Made by a program: the position numbers and the translations under genes
Notes under the pieces: generated by a model
The model's database searches: none
Told to the model about the DNA's origin: nothing
What the model saw: the letters and a program-made list of their open reading frames with translations, nothing else
Shown here: positions 34,044-42,184 of the stretch, one piece after another
Layout: each line of letters opens with the position of its first letter
Position numbering within the stretch: the first letter of the stretch is position 1
Assembly: GCF_002165255.2 (NCBI RefSeq)
Contig: NZ_CP028561.1
Coordinates: forward strand, 558,001-622,000
Reading direction: 5' to 3'
Origin: Acinetobacter sp. WCHA45
GTDB taxonomy: Bacteria; Pseudomonadota; Gammaproteobacteria; Pseudomonadales; Moraxellaceae
Length of the DNA stretch: 64,000 nt

Positions 34044-34857
34044 AGGTGAACAGCGTATTTATCAACTGGAATCACAGCATCTTAAAGGTTTAACCAAAGT
34101 TGGAGTGTATTTACCTCCTGCTGCTTTAGAAGGAAAGCCTTGCTCAGCATTATTTTATCTTGCGGGTTTAACTTGCACTGAAGACACCTTTGCGGTTAAA
34201 GCACATGCACAACGTATGGCAGCTCGGCTGAGTTTGATTCTAATTAGCCCTGATACCTCTCCGCGTGGAGAGGGAGTTGCGCAGGGTGATCATTGGGATA
34301 TTGGTCAGGGTGCAGGCTTTTATATCAATGCAATTCAACAACCTTGGGCTGAACATTACCAAATGGAGTCTTATTTGGTTGATGAACTTTATGCACATAT
34401 TTTACAAGCATTTCCGATTATTGAAAGTCAGATTGGAATTTTTGGACATTCAATGGGTGGGCATGGTGCGTTAACCTTGGCATTTAAATACCCAGAACAA
34501 TTTAAATCAGTTTCAGCTTTTGCTCCGATTTGTGCGCCGAGTATTTGCCCATGGGGTGAAAAGGCATTTAGCCAATATTTAGGTGCGGATCAACAGCAAT
34601 GGTTAGCGCATGATGCAACCGCCTTAGTTCAGCAAAAGGGTGGAATCTTTGAGGAAATTTTAATTGATCAAGGTCTAGAAGATCAGTTTTATGCTCAATT
34701 AAATCCTGAAAAGTTTAAGCAAGCTTGTCTAGAAGCAGGGCAACATTTAACTTTACGCCAGCACAAAGGCTACGATCATGGTTATTACTTTATTCAAAGT
34801 TTTATTGATGATCATCTGCAATTTCATGCGATTCAGTTAGAAAAGGGAATGGCTTAA
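34012..34857 (+). CDS. fghA: S-formylglutathione hydrolase
   Basis: 281 residues, esterase-D family alpha/beta hydrolase. The nucleophile is Ser147 in GHSMGGHGAL, and the oxyanion segment LAGLTCTEDTF is present. It hydrolyses S-formylglutathione to formate and glutathione in formaldehyde detoxification. The start at 34012 (MQLLQKNRCF) lies inside the 3' end of the C13 peptidase gene; the frame extends further upstream, but homology begins here. No formaldehyde dehydrogenase gene is adjacent. Confidence 0.92.
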   Translation: MQLLQKNRCFEGEQRIYQLESQHLKGLTKVGVYLPPAALEGKPCSALFYLAGLTCTEDTFAVKAHAQRMAARLSLILISPDTSPRGEGVAQGDHWDIGQGAGFYINAIQQPWAEHYQMESYLVDELYAHILQAFPIIESQIGIFGHSMGGHGALTLAFKYPEQFKSVSAFAPICAPSICPWGEKAFSQYLGADQQQWLAHDATALVQQKGGIFEEILIDQGLEDQFYAQLNPEKFKQACLEAGQHLTLRQHKGYDHGYYFIQSFIDDHLQFHAIQLEKGMA

Positions 34858-34886
34858 AAAAAAGAAGCTCGATTGAGCTTCTTTTT
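34856..34886. terminator. Bidirectional terminator after fghA
   Basis: AAAAGAAGCTC GATT GAGCTTCTTTTT between convergent genes. Confidence 0.85.
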
Positions 34887-35160
34887 AATGATGCTGCCAA
34901 TCAACAATAAACTCTTGTTGTGCCATACGATTTAAATGATCAATAACCACCTGTTCTAGACGAGCAACGTCTTCTTGCTGATTTTCAATCAATACATCTA
35001 AATGCTGTTCTTGTGGTGTAAGCGTCACTGTTGCTGTCGGCATAAAAATTTTTGAATACAGCTCAGTCTCTGATACTTCAAATTTGTGCTTCCAGTGATT
35101 CAATAAACGTTTACTGATACGTTTACCATCGTGAGTTGTAATTTGTGTCGTACTATTCAT
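34885..35160 (-). CDS. DUF2218-family small protein
   Basis: 91 residues, single alpha/beta domain resembling DUF2218: KRLLNHWKHKFEV near the start, then LDVLIENQQEDVARLEQVV, and a closing FIVDWQHH. Family members are often near iron or siderophore genes, but nothing here supports that. No catalytic motif is visible. Its stop lies in the shared terminator with fghA. Function unknown. Confidence 0.65.
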   Translation of the reverse strand: MNSTTQITTHDGKRISKRLLNHWKHKFEVSETELYSKIFMPTATVTLTPQEQHLDVLIENQQEDVARLEQVVIDHLNRMAQQEFIVDWQHH

Positions 35161-35338
35161 TTTTTAACTGCATATGATTTCACCATTAAAAATAGCAAAA
35201 TCATATGCATTTAAAAACAGTATTCATGCAACGTGTTGTTGCAAGTTTGCAATGTCGTAATCGTATCTTTGTAACAGCCTAAAGCCGATGAATTTGTTAT
35301 AATTCAATTATCATTTTTCAAAGTTTGCCAGGTCGTCC

Positions 35339-36025
35339 ATGTCCAAGCCTTATTTAATTGCGCCTTCGATTTTATCTGCTGATTTTGCACGTTTAGGTGA
35401 AGATGTAGAAAAAGTTTTAGCTGCGGGTGCAGACGTTGTGCATTTTGATGTCATGGATAACCATTATGTACCAAACTTAACTTTTGGTGCAGGTATTTGT
35501 AAGGCATTGAAAAATTATGGAATTAAGGCGCCAATTGATGTGCATCTGATGGTTTCACCTGTTGATCGTATGATCGGTGATTTTTTGGAGGCAGGAGCAG
35601 ATATTATTACTTTCCATCCAGAAGCAACGGATCATATTGATCGTTCTTTACAACTGATCAAGGCGGGTGGTGCTAAAGCAGGTTTAGTTTTCAATCCAGC
35701 AACCCCTTTACATTATCTTGATTATGTTCTCGATAAAGTAGATCAAATTTTATTGATGAGTGTGAACCCTGGTTTTGGTGGGCAAAAATTTATTCCAATG
35801 ACATTGGAGAAGCTTCGCCAAGCACGAAGAATCATTGATGCCAGCGGTCTTGATATTCGCTTAGAGGTTGATGGTGGCGTCGGTCCAGCAAATATTCGTG
35901 AAATTGCTGAAGCGGGTGCGGATATGTTTGTAGCTGGTTCTGCAATTTTTGGTAAACCTGACTATAAGACTGTAATTGATCAAATGCGTGCAGAATTAGC
36001 TCAAGTTGGTGCAAAAGAAATTTAG
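35339..36025 (+). CDS. rpe: Ribulose-phosphate 3-epimerase
   Basis: 228-residue TIM-barrel enzyme interconverting ribulose-5-P and xylulose-5-P in the pentose phosphate pathway. Signatures: [34 protein letters not shown] (metal ligands), [11 protein letters not shown] (phosphate loop) and [12 protein letters not shown]. Length is normal. The start is clear, with the classic [17 protein letters not shown]-terminus. Confidence 0.95.
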   Translation: MSKPYLIAPSILSADFARLGEDVEKVLAAGADVVHFDVMDNHYVPNLTFGAGICKALKNYGIKAPIDVHLMVSPVDRMIGDFLEAGADIITFHPEATDHIDRSLQLIKAGGAKAGLVFNPATPLHYLDYVLDKVDQILLMSVNPGFGGQKFIPMTLEKLRQARRIIDASGLDIRLEVDGGVGPANIREIAEAGADMFVAGSAIFGKPDYKTVIDQMRAELAQVGAKEI

Positions 36026-36053
36026 TGTTTTCATACTATTTTTCACATAAGGT

Positions 36054-36110
36054 TGTGGATAACTTTGTTTATAACTGGGTGGATAACCGTGTTGATAAGC
36101 AAGTGGATAA
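36054..36110 (+). repeat. 12-bp-periodic array of five DnaA-box-like 9-mers
   Basis: Five 9-mers of pattern nGTnnATAA begin at exactly 12-bp steps: TGTGGATAA (36054), TGTTTATAA (36066), GGTGGATAA (36078), TGTTGATAA (36090) and AGTGGATAA (36102). The first is a perfect reverse complement of the DnaA box TTATCCACA; the others differ by one or two bases. The array lies just after the rpe stop. The remaining bases to 36390 hold a terminator and the upstream region of the copper operon. Confidence 0.75.
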
Positions 36111-36166
36111 GATGTTGTTAAAATAAACAAAATGATTTCAGTTGTTTATATTCTCAACAAAAATAT

Positions 36167-36197
36167 CAAAAAAGGACAAATTTTTGTCCTTTTTTTG
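36167..36197 (+). terminator. Terminator downstream of rpe
   Basis: AAAAAAGGACAAA / TTTGTCCTTTTTT hairpin with a T run. Confidence 0.82.
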
Positions 36198-36390
36198 TGC
36201 GTCAAGTCCTTTATTTTGCTTTATTTTTGTTCATAACGTATTTTATTATTTTTCGCTTGATAAATCGGCAATTCTGTTGCTTAAATGCAAGGAATTAGCA
36301 TAATTGAACATAAAGTAGATTGTGCATAAGATAGAAAGAAATTATGCTAAGTAAATCGCATGCATTTGATGATTGATCCAAGGATATTTA

Positions 36391-36810
36391 GTGCAACTTC
36401 ATAAAAAATACAAGCATCTATGGTTTGTATTCCTGATGATATTTTTCATCGGGGGAAGCGCTGCGTCTATTGCAGCAGTCCAAAAGATTCAACTTGATCA
36501 AAAGATGTCTACAGCGCAAGTGATACCATGTCATGATCAACAGATGACACGTCCGCATCATCAAATGGATATGTCGCATGATGTAACCAATGTGGTTAAA
36601 TGCCCTGATGGGCAAATGCAAGATCAGCAACATTGCCCCGATTGTAATAATATTTCACATTGCCAAACGATTAATTTTGCACTCGATCAACAAATTCCAA
36701 GCCTGTCTGTTTCACCTTTTTTTGAGCTAAACACTTATAAAAATACTGAGTATCAAGCTCGTCATCTTGCAGGGCATTGGCAAGAAATTTTACGTCCTCC
36801 TAGAACCTAA
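36391..36810 (+). CDS. Small exported His/Met/Cys-rich protein of the copper operon
   Basis: About 139 residues from a GTG at 36391, preceded by AAGGATATTTA; I see no upstream ATG in frame. One hydrophobic N-terminal segment (WFVFLMIFFIGGSAASIA) acts as signal or anchor. The body is rich in potential copper ligands: CHDQQMTRPHHQMDMSH and CPDGQMQDQQHCPDCNN. It sits 68 bp before copA on the same strand, suggesting a periplasmic metal chaperone or sensor. No named family recognised. Confidence 0.65.
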   Translation: MQLHKKYKHLWFVFLMIFFIGGSAASIAAVQKIQLDQKMSTAQVIPCHDQQMTRPHHQMDMSHDVTNVVKCPDGQMQDQQHCPDCNNISHCQTINFALDQQIPSLSVSPFFELNTYKNTEYQARHLAGHWQEILRPPRT

Positions 36811-36878
36811 TCTGTCTTAGAAGCTCTTTTTCGCTTCAACGAGCGAGTTAAAAATAGTTCACAGATTAGGAAAATATT

Positions 36879-38819
36879 ATGTCCTCAAAAATATATGCTG
36901 GTGTCATTGCTGGCTTAAGTCTAATTTTTGCGCCTTATAGTTTGGCTGCAATAAAAGAATATCATCTGAACATTAATCAAGGAATGGTCAATGTTACCGG
37001 AAAACCTGTCAAACGTATTACGGTAAATGGCAAATTTATTGCGCCGTTATTAGAGTTTGAAGAAGGGGATGAAGCGGTCATTCATGTGCATAATCAACTC
37101 AAAGATCAAGATACGTCATTACATTGGCATGGATTGCTTTTGCCAGGATTGATGGACGGTGTACCCGGTTTTAATGGCTTTCAGGGCATTAAGCCAAAGA
37201 GTGATTTTACCTATCGTTTCAAGGTGCGCCAAAACGGAACTTACTGGTATCACGCGCATAGTAAAGGACAGGAACAGGATGGTTTATATGGTCCTCTGGT
37301 GATTTATCCAAAAGGAAAACAGCCTGTTGCCGCATATGAAAAAGCTGAGCGTGATTATGTGGTGATGTTGTCTGATTTTCATGAAACGGAAAGCGACAAG
37401 ATCATGGCAAATTTGAAGAAGTCGGCTGAGTATTACCAAAACCAACGTGAAACGGTGGGTGATGTCTGGAAGCAGGTGAAACAAGACGGTTTAAAAGCAA
37501 CGTGGCAAGATCGTTCGATGTGGAACCAGATGCGGATGCTCAAAACAGATTTATCTGATGTCACTGGTTATACTTTCTTGGTGAATGGGAAAACACCTCA
37601 ACAAAATTGGACAGGCGCTTTTAAAATGGGTGAAAAGATTCGTTTGCGCTTTATCAATGCGTCAGCCATGTCTTTTTTTGATGTGCGTATTCCCAACCTA
37701 AAAATGACAGTCGTTAGTGCCGATGGTCAGCCAGTGAAACCCGTTCCTGTGGATGAGTTTCGTATTGGCACAGCAGAAACTTATGATGTGTTAGTGGAAC
37801 CTAAGCAGGCACATTATCAAATTGAAGCTGAATCAATCGACCGTTCTGGTTTTGCAATTGCTTCATTGCACAATAGCATGACACCGAATACGCAAAAGGT
37901 TCAGATTCCTAAAGCGCGCCCACGTGCATTATTGACGATGGAAGATATGGGCATGGATCATGGTTCGCATGGTCAGATGGATATGAGCAAAATGGACCAT
38001 GGTTCAGATCAGCCAGTGAATATGGCCAATATGAATCATAGTCAGCATCAGATGCCTCAAGGTAAAGCACCAGTTACACCGATGCAAAAAATAGCGATGG
38101 ATCATCGCTCACATGAAAAAATGGACATGTCGAAAATGGATCATAGTTCACATGGTCAGATGAACATGTCGGGTATGGATCATAGTGCACACGGTCAGAT
38201 GGATATGTCAGCTTCAGCAACGCCCTCAGATCATAGCCAACACCAGATGGTGGTATCTTCTGAAAAAACAACTTCAGATACCGTTCAGGGCTGGGCGAAT
38301 GCAGCAACACCAATCGGTCAGAAAGCCTTAACTTATGCAGATTTGAAGTCGTTGCAATCACAACCTGAGCGTTATAGTCGTCCAGCAGAGCGAGAATTGG
38401 TGATTCGTCTTGGGGGCACGATGGAGCGTTACATCTGGACGATTGATGGTAAAAAGTTTAGTGATCCTGACTTCAAACCTTTAACCGTGCGTTATGGCGA
38501 ACGTATCCGTCTCAAATTTGTGAATGAAAGTATGATGGCGCATCCAATGCATTTACATGGCATGTTTATGCAGTTGGAGAATGGTCAGGCACCGCAGGAT
38601 ATGCCAAATAAACATACGGTGATCGTGCCGCCGGGCAAAACTGTTACAGCTCTACTGACTGCGGATGAGCTCGGTGAATGGGCGATTCATTGTCACCTGT
38701 TATACCACATGAGTGCGGGCATGATGAGTAAATTGATTGTCGCAAATGTCGATGGCAGTAACGTTTCACAAACTATGTCCGTTCAACCTACTCAAGGAGC
38801 GAGCCATGCACATCACTAA
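36879..38819 (+). CDS. copA: Copper-resistance multicopper oxidase CopA
   Basis: 646 residues, PcoA/CopA-type multicopper oxidase. Copper ligand motifs: SLHWHGLLLPG and GTYWYHAHSKGQ (N-terminal), HPMHLHGMFM and WAIHCHLLYHMSAGMM (C-terminal). Between about 365 and 450 is a Met/His-rich stretch of MDHGSHGQMDMSKMDH-like repeats that would bind extra Cu(I). The signal peptide (MSSKIYAGVIAGLSLIFAPYSLAA) lacks a twin arginine, unlike most CopA. It probably oxidises Cu(I) in the periplasm. The stop region overlaps copB. Confidence 0.93.
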   Translation: MSSKIYAGVIAGLSLIFAPYSLAAIKEYHLNINQGMVNVTGKPVKRITVNGKFIAPLLEFEEGDEAVIHVHNQLKDQDTSLHWHGLLLPGLMDGVPGFNGFQGIKPKSDFTYRFKVRQNGTYWYHAHSKGQEQDGLYGPLVIYPKGKQPVAAYEKAERDYVVMLSDFHETESDKIMANLKKSAEYYQNQRETVGDVWKQVKQDGLKATWQDRSMWNQMRMLKTDLSDVTGYTFLVNGKTPQQNWTGAFKMGEKIRLRFINASAMSFFDVRIPNLKMTVVSADGQPVKPVPVDEFRIGTAETYDVLVEPKQAHYQIEAESIDRSGFAIASLHNSMTPNTQKVQIPKARPRALLTMEDMGMDHGSHGQMDMSKMDHGSDQPVNMANMNHSQHQMPQGKAPVTPMQKIAMDHRSHEKMDMSKMDHSSHGQMNMSGMDHSAHGQMDMSASATPSDHSQHQMVVSSEKTTSDTVQGWANAATPIGQKALTYADLKSLQSQPERYSRPAERELVIRLGGTMERYIWTIDGKKFSDPDFKPLTVRYGERIRLKFVNESMMAHPMHLHGMFMQLENGQAPQDMPNKHTVIVPPGKTVTALLTADELGEWAIHCHLLYHMSAGMMSKLIVANVDGSNVSQTMSVQPTQGASHAHH

Positions 38820-39705
38820 GCAAGCTTCTACGATGAAACGCTATACACAATTATTGGCAATTGGTGGCATGGTTTCTTGTTTGAGTGTATTTGCATCTGC
38901 ACATGAGGGGCATGATCAAATGATGCAAATGGATCAGTCGGTACAACAGAATATATTGATGGAGACATCATCTCCTGTTGATCATTCAGAACATCAACCT
39001 GAATTAAAGCAAGTACCATCTGATATTCAACATGATACACATGATCATCATCGTGAACATGGTGGACAAATTTATCAAGCCACAGCGATTAAAAATGCAT
39101 GGATCGTTGATGACAATGGTCGAGGCAGTGCCAGTACTGAGCTAAAAACATGGGTGGGAAGTGATAAAAATAAAATATTCATTCAAGCACATGTTGAAAA
39201 AGCAGAATCGGAAAAAACTCAAACCGAAACAAAGCTGTTATACAGCCGCAATGTTGCTGACTTTTGGGATGTACAAACAGGTGTTCGTTATCAATATCAG
39301 CCTGAGCAAAAGCATAATAAAAATCAATGGGACGCGGTATTGGGATTACATGGTCTAGCGCCGTATTTTTTTGAAACCGAAGCCTATATTTATGCAGGTC
39401 AAAACCAACGCTGGCAACTGAGTTTGGAAACAACACGCGATGTATTATTTACGCAAAAGTTGATTGCTCAACCCTATTTGAATGCAGATGTAATATTCAA
39501 TGATGAGTCAAGTTATGCAAATAAATCTGGATTATCTAAACTTCAGATAGGTCTGCAAACGCGTTATGAAATCAGTAAAAAAATCATGCCATTTATTGAT
39601 GTCGCTTATGCATACAACAAAGGTTTGAAACAAACCGAATTACAGTCGGCTACAGACAGTAAAAAAGGTTGGCTATATGGTTTGGGACTTACGTTAAAGT
39701 TCTGA
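38806..39705 (+). CDS. copB: Copper-resistance outer-membrane protein CopB
   Basis: About 299 residues from the ATG at 38806, which overlaps the copA 3' end by 14 bp; an alternative start is MKRYTQ at 38833. Signal peptide, a short His/Met-rich region (AHEGHDQMMQMDQS, HDTHDHHREHGG), then the CopB barrel domain with ASTELKTWVG and LQIGLQTRYEISKK and a terminal F. It is the normal partner of CopA in periplasmic copper handling. Ends before a strong hairpin at 39733. Confidence 0.92.
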   Translation: MHITKQASTMKRYTQLLAIGGMVSCLSVFASAHEGHDQMMQMDQSVQQNILMETSSPVDHSEHQPELKQVPSDIQHDTHDHHREHGGQIYQATAIKNAWIVDDNGRGSASTELKTWVGSDKNKIFIQAHVEKAESEKTQTETKLLYSRNVADFWDVQTGVRYQYQPEQKHNKNQWDAVLGLHGLAPYFFETEAYIYAGQNQRWQLSLETTRDVLFTQKLIAQPYLNADVIFNDESSYANKSGLSKLQIGLQTRYEISKKIMPFIDVAYAYNKGLKQTELQSATDSKKGWLYGLGLTLKF

Positions 39706-39732
39706 TCCTTTGTCTAAAATGTCACTTCCCTG

Positions 39733-39770
39733 AGATACTGTTGGTTTATACTGACAGTATCTTTTTTGAG
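39733..39770 (+). terminator. Terminator of the cop operon
   Basis: AGATACTGT / ACAGTATCT stem with a 12-nt loop and a T6 tail. Confidence 0.82.
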
Positions 39771-39787
39771 TCATTCATGGTGCATAA

Positions 39788-40291
39788 ATGGCTTTAGAAC
39801 AACAAGACAATTTAATAACTGATAAAGCAAATGAATCTCTAAGTCGGAGAGAGAAAACACAAAATTTGATAACTCAATTTGACGGTGTTCCACGTGATGG
39901 CAGTATGAAAGTCAGTTTTTATTATATTCCACACATGAGTAGTTTGGTGGAAGTACAACGGATTCGAAAAGCATTATTGCCATTTGCTGAAATTTTAGTT
40001 GAACATAGTATTGATTTAGATACACGTCATCTAACCTTATATCATCATTATGGAATTGATGAAGTGACAATTGCTCTAATTCGCTTGAGCTTGGGAGCTG
40101 AGTTACAACAAACTTTGTCACATTATGAACCTTTAGAAATGAATACTTTGAATACAGATACTGCAACTTTACATGACCATAAAGTTGAGCCGCAGGATAA
40201 TTATTTAAGTGTTTTAGGTCATTTTTTAATTTCATGCTTCAATCATTTGAAGCAATGGATAAAATGCTTACAGAGAAAGAAGGATAATTAA
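39788..40291 (+). CDS. Hypothetical protein
   Basis: 167 residues, not recognised. The N-terminal 35 residues are polar; the middle (VSFYYIPHMSSLVEVQRIRK, then LVEHSIDLDTRHLTLYHHYG) looks like an alpha/beta fold. The C-terminus has an amphipathic helix (SVLGHFLISCFNHLKQW) and a basic end. It is 2 bp from the next gene and so cotranslated with it. No signal peptide. I cannot propose a function. Confidence 0.7.
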   Translation: MALEQQDNLITDKANESLSRREKTQNLITQFDGVPRDGSMKVSFYYIPHMSSLVEVQRIRKALLPFAEILVEHSIDLDTRHLTLYHHYGIDEVTIALIRLSLGAELQQTLSHYEPLEMNTLNTDTATLHDHKVEPQDNYLSVLGHFLISCFNHLKQWIKCLQRKKDN

Positions 40292-40293
40292 GC

Positions 40294-40839
40294 ATGCCAA
40301 GATGGATGTATGGCGTACTAGGATTGGCTATTGCATGGTTGGTTTGGACACAGGTATTAAAACCAGCGCCAAATATTAGTCAAATGACCACTCAACAAGG
40401 CGTACAAATTAATGCATTGGAGCATTATGAAGGCGCATTTCGTGTGCTTTCTAGAGAAGACTACAATTTAGGGCGTGAAGCTGAATTTTCACCAATGGAT
40501 ATTGCTGTTGGTTGGGGAGATATGGCAAATCCGCAGATCTATAAACAAATTGATGTATCACAAAGTAATCGTTGGTATCACTGGCGTATAGATCATCAAC
40601 TGCCTATTTCTTTGCGAGAAATCGCAACGCATAGTGCCAATATGCATCTGGTTCCTGCCAACGCTTATGTCGCATCTCAAATGAAAAAAATTAAAAAAGA
40701 TGATTTAGTCTATTTAAAGGGTTCTTTAATCGAAATCCAGACAAAAGATGGCTGGCATTGGAAAAGTTCTTTATCCCGTGAAGATACAGGAAACGGGGCA
40801 TGTGAGCTAATGCAGGTCGATCAGATTTCATGGCAGTAA
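40294..40839 (+). CDS. Hypothetical membrane-anchored protein
   Basis: 181 residues, not recognised. One N-terminal membrane segment (WMYGVLGLAIAWLVWTQVL) is followed by a soluble domain with SREDYNLGREAEFSPMDIAVGWGDM (read in two parts) and SNRWYHWRIDHQLPISLREI. It ends with a WHWKSSLSREDTGNGACE motif. It probably faces the periplasm. Coupled to the upstream unknown gene with 2 bp between. Confidence 0.7.
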   Translation: MPRWMYGVLGLAIAWLVWTQVLKPAPNISQMTTQQGVQINALEHYEGAFRVLSREDYNLGREAEFSPMDIAVGWGDMANPQIYKQIDVSQSNRWYHWRIDHQLPISLREIATHSANMHLVPANAYVASQMKKIKKDDLVYLKGSLIEIQTKDGWHWKSSLSREDTGNGACELMQVDQISWQ

Positions 40840-40937
40840 ATCTTAACCTTAGATAAGCTTTTAATTTTTAAAATACTGCACTGGAATCCATACATAACCT
40901 TTCACATAATCTCGAAATTTTACAGTACACTGCTTTT

Positions 40938-40990
40938 CCTAAGAGGACGACCTCACTTCAAAAGCATCACGTTGGGACGACCCAACTCTT
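40938..40990 (+). promoter_or_regulatory. Guanidine-II (mini-ykkC) riboswitch
   Basis: Two short hairpins with identical ACGA tetraloops: GAGG-ACGA-CCTC (40943-40954) and GTTGGG-ACGA-CCCAAC (40971-40986), separated by about 16 nt. This is the mini-ykkC architecture of guanidine-II riboswitches, whose ACGR loops bind guanidinium. It lies 25 bp upstream of a Gdx/SugE exporter start. Expected action: guanidine stabilises the hairpins and frees the ribosome site (TAAGG). Confidence 0.88.
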
Positions 40991-41010
40991 GTTAAGGTTG
41001 AGTGTGAAAA

Positions 41011-41328
41011 ATGGCATGGGCAATTTTAATTTTGGCGGGTATTTTTGAAGTCATTTGGGCATACTCAATGAAAATGTCTGAGGGCTTCACACGCCTCACT
41101 CCAAGTGTGGTTACGATCATTTTTATGATTTTAAGTGTCGTATTGTTGTCAATTGCAATGCGATCGTTGCCTTTGGGTACAGCTTATACGGTTTGGACGG
41201 GAATTGGTGCGATAGGATCATTTATTGTTGGCATCATGGTTTTAAATGAACCGATGACTGCGATGCGAATGATTGCTGCAATATTAATTGTATCTGGCTT
41301 AATGCTGATGAAATTGTCATCAAATTAA
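41011..41328 (+). CDS. gdx: Guanidinium exporter Gdx (SugE subfamily SMR transporter)
   Basis: 105 residues, four membrane helices. Glu13 (GIFEVIWAYSMK) is the coupling residue of small multidrug-resistance transporters, and the WAYSMK and GTAYTVWTGIGAIG motifs place it in the Gdx/SugE branch rather than EmrE. The upstream guanidine-II riboswitch supports guanidinium as the substrate. SugE-like proteins were earlier linked to quaternary ammonium tolerance. Confidence 0.92.
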   Translation: MAWAILILAGIFEVIWAYSMKMSEGFTRLTPSVVTIIFMILSVVLLSIAMRSLPLGTAYTVWTGIGAIGSFIVGIMVLNEPMTAMRMIAAILIVSGLMLMKLSSN

Positions 41329-41346
41329 TGGTTTAAGGAGAGTGTA

Positions 41347-41835
41347 ATGCAACTGGTGTATATGTACATGGATTCTCCTGTGGGTGCATTAAAACTGGTT
41401 GCTCATGATCATGCACTGGTCGCCGTGATGTGGGACAATGAAGATCATAAACGAGTTCGACTGGCTGAACTGATAGAAGATCATCAACATCCGATGTTAC
41501 TTCGAGTTAAAAAACAATTAGAACAGTATTTTGCAGGGCAACGTCAGCAATTTGATTTACCTTTGGACTTTCAAGGGACAGATTTTCAACAACAGGTTTG
41601 GCAGACTTTATTAACTATTCCATATGGCGAAACACGTAGTTATAAGGAAATAGCCGTTCAGATTGGTAATGAAAAAGCAGTGCGTGCTGTTGGGGCAGCC
41701 AATGGTAGAAACCCAATTTCAATTATTGCGCCATGTCATCGGGTGATTGGTTCGAGTGGGGCATTAGTTGGTTTTGCAGGTGGTTTGGATAAGAAGCAGA
41801 TTTTACTGAGTTTAGAGCAAAGCCAAATTCCATAA
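41347..41835 (+). CDS. ogt: Methylated-DNA-protein-cysteine methyltransferase (Ogt type)
   Basis: 162 residues, a suicide repair protein for O6-alkylguanine. The acceptor is Cys130 in IIAPCHRVIGSSGALVGFAGG, and RAVGAANGRNP is the recognition helix. There is no Ada-type N-terminal domain, so it is the Ogt/AGT form. It is 18 bp after gdx and probably cotranscribed with it, which may place it under the riboswitch's transcript though not its control. Confidence 0.92.
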   Translation: MQLVYMYMDSPVGALKLVAHDHALVAVMWDNEDHKRVRLAELIEDHQHPMLLRVKKQLEQYFAGQRQQFDLPLDFQGTDFQQQVWQTLLTIPYGETRSYKEIAVQIGNEKAVRAVGAANGRNPISIIAPCHRVIGSSGALVGFAGGLDKKQILLSLEQSQIP

Positions 41836-41929
41836 TCTGTAGTGTTAATACTCGATTTTCATTTCTTTTTGGAATAAGCTACTTAACAGATATGAATCGA
41901 CATATTTTAGGACTTGAACCGTAACTCAG

Positions 41930-42115
41930 TTATTCGCGAGGCGGTGTCTTGCTTAGTGTAATTCAATATTAGGAATACCCTTCGGTTCGAGTTACTTTGG
42001 TTTCGCCCAAAGTAACCAAAGGCATTGTCATCTACAAAACCTGTTCACTTGTTGCATTTGTTTTATCTATCGCAGAAACGGGATATTACAAATACCACTC
42101 AGGTTGTAGATGACC
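41930..42115. repeat. Hairpin-rich intergenic element, probable dispersed repeat
   Basis: A noncoding stretch between ogt and argJ holding two inverted repeats: a 10-bp perfect hairpin GTTACTTTGG / CCAAAGTAAC with a 6-nt loop (41991-42016), and the outer pair GTCATCTACA (42027) / TGTAGATGAC (ends 42114) with adjoining ACCTG / CAGGT. It resembles intergenic repeats I recall from Acinetobacter genomes, but copies elsewhere cannot be checked here. No gene in 41836-42184. Confidence 0.5.
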
Positions 42116-42184
42116 TTTCCGAGTCTCATATATAGGGTATGTATTCATTTTCTTTTTCATAACAAATTGAATGGAAGTTTAAAA

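Noticed and set aside
36054..36110. Chromosomal replication origin (oriC)
   Set aside because: No dnaA/dnaN/gyrB or rpmH neighbours and no long AT-rich unwinding region; only a DnaA-box-like cluster is supported.
36022..36127. Small ORF giving a VDNx tetrapeptide repeat after rpe
   Set aside because: No ATG and no ribosome site of note; the periodicity is better described at DNA level, though the coding idea is kept as an alternative in the findings.
37284..38361. Minus-strand frames opposite copA
   Set aside because: Codon-shadow frames of the Met/His-rich gene, without start signals or family motifs.
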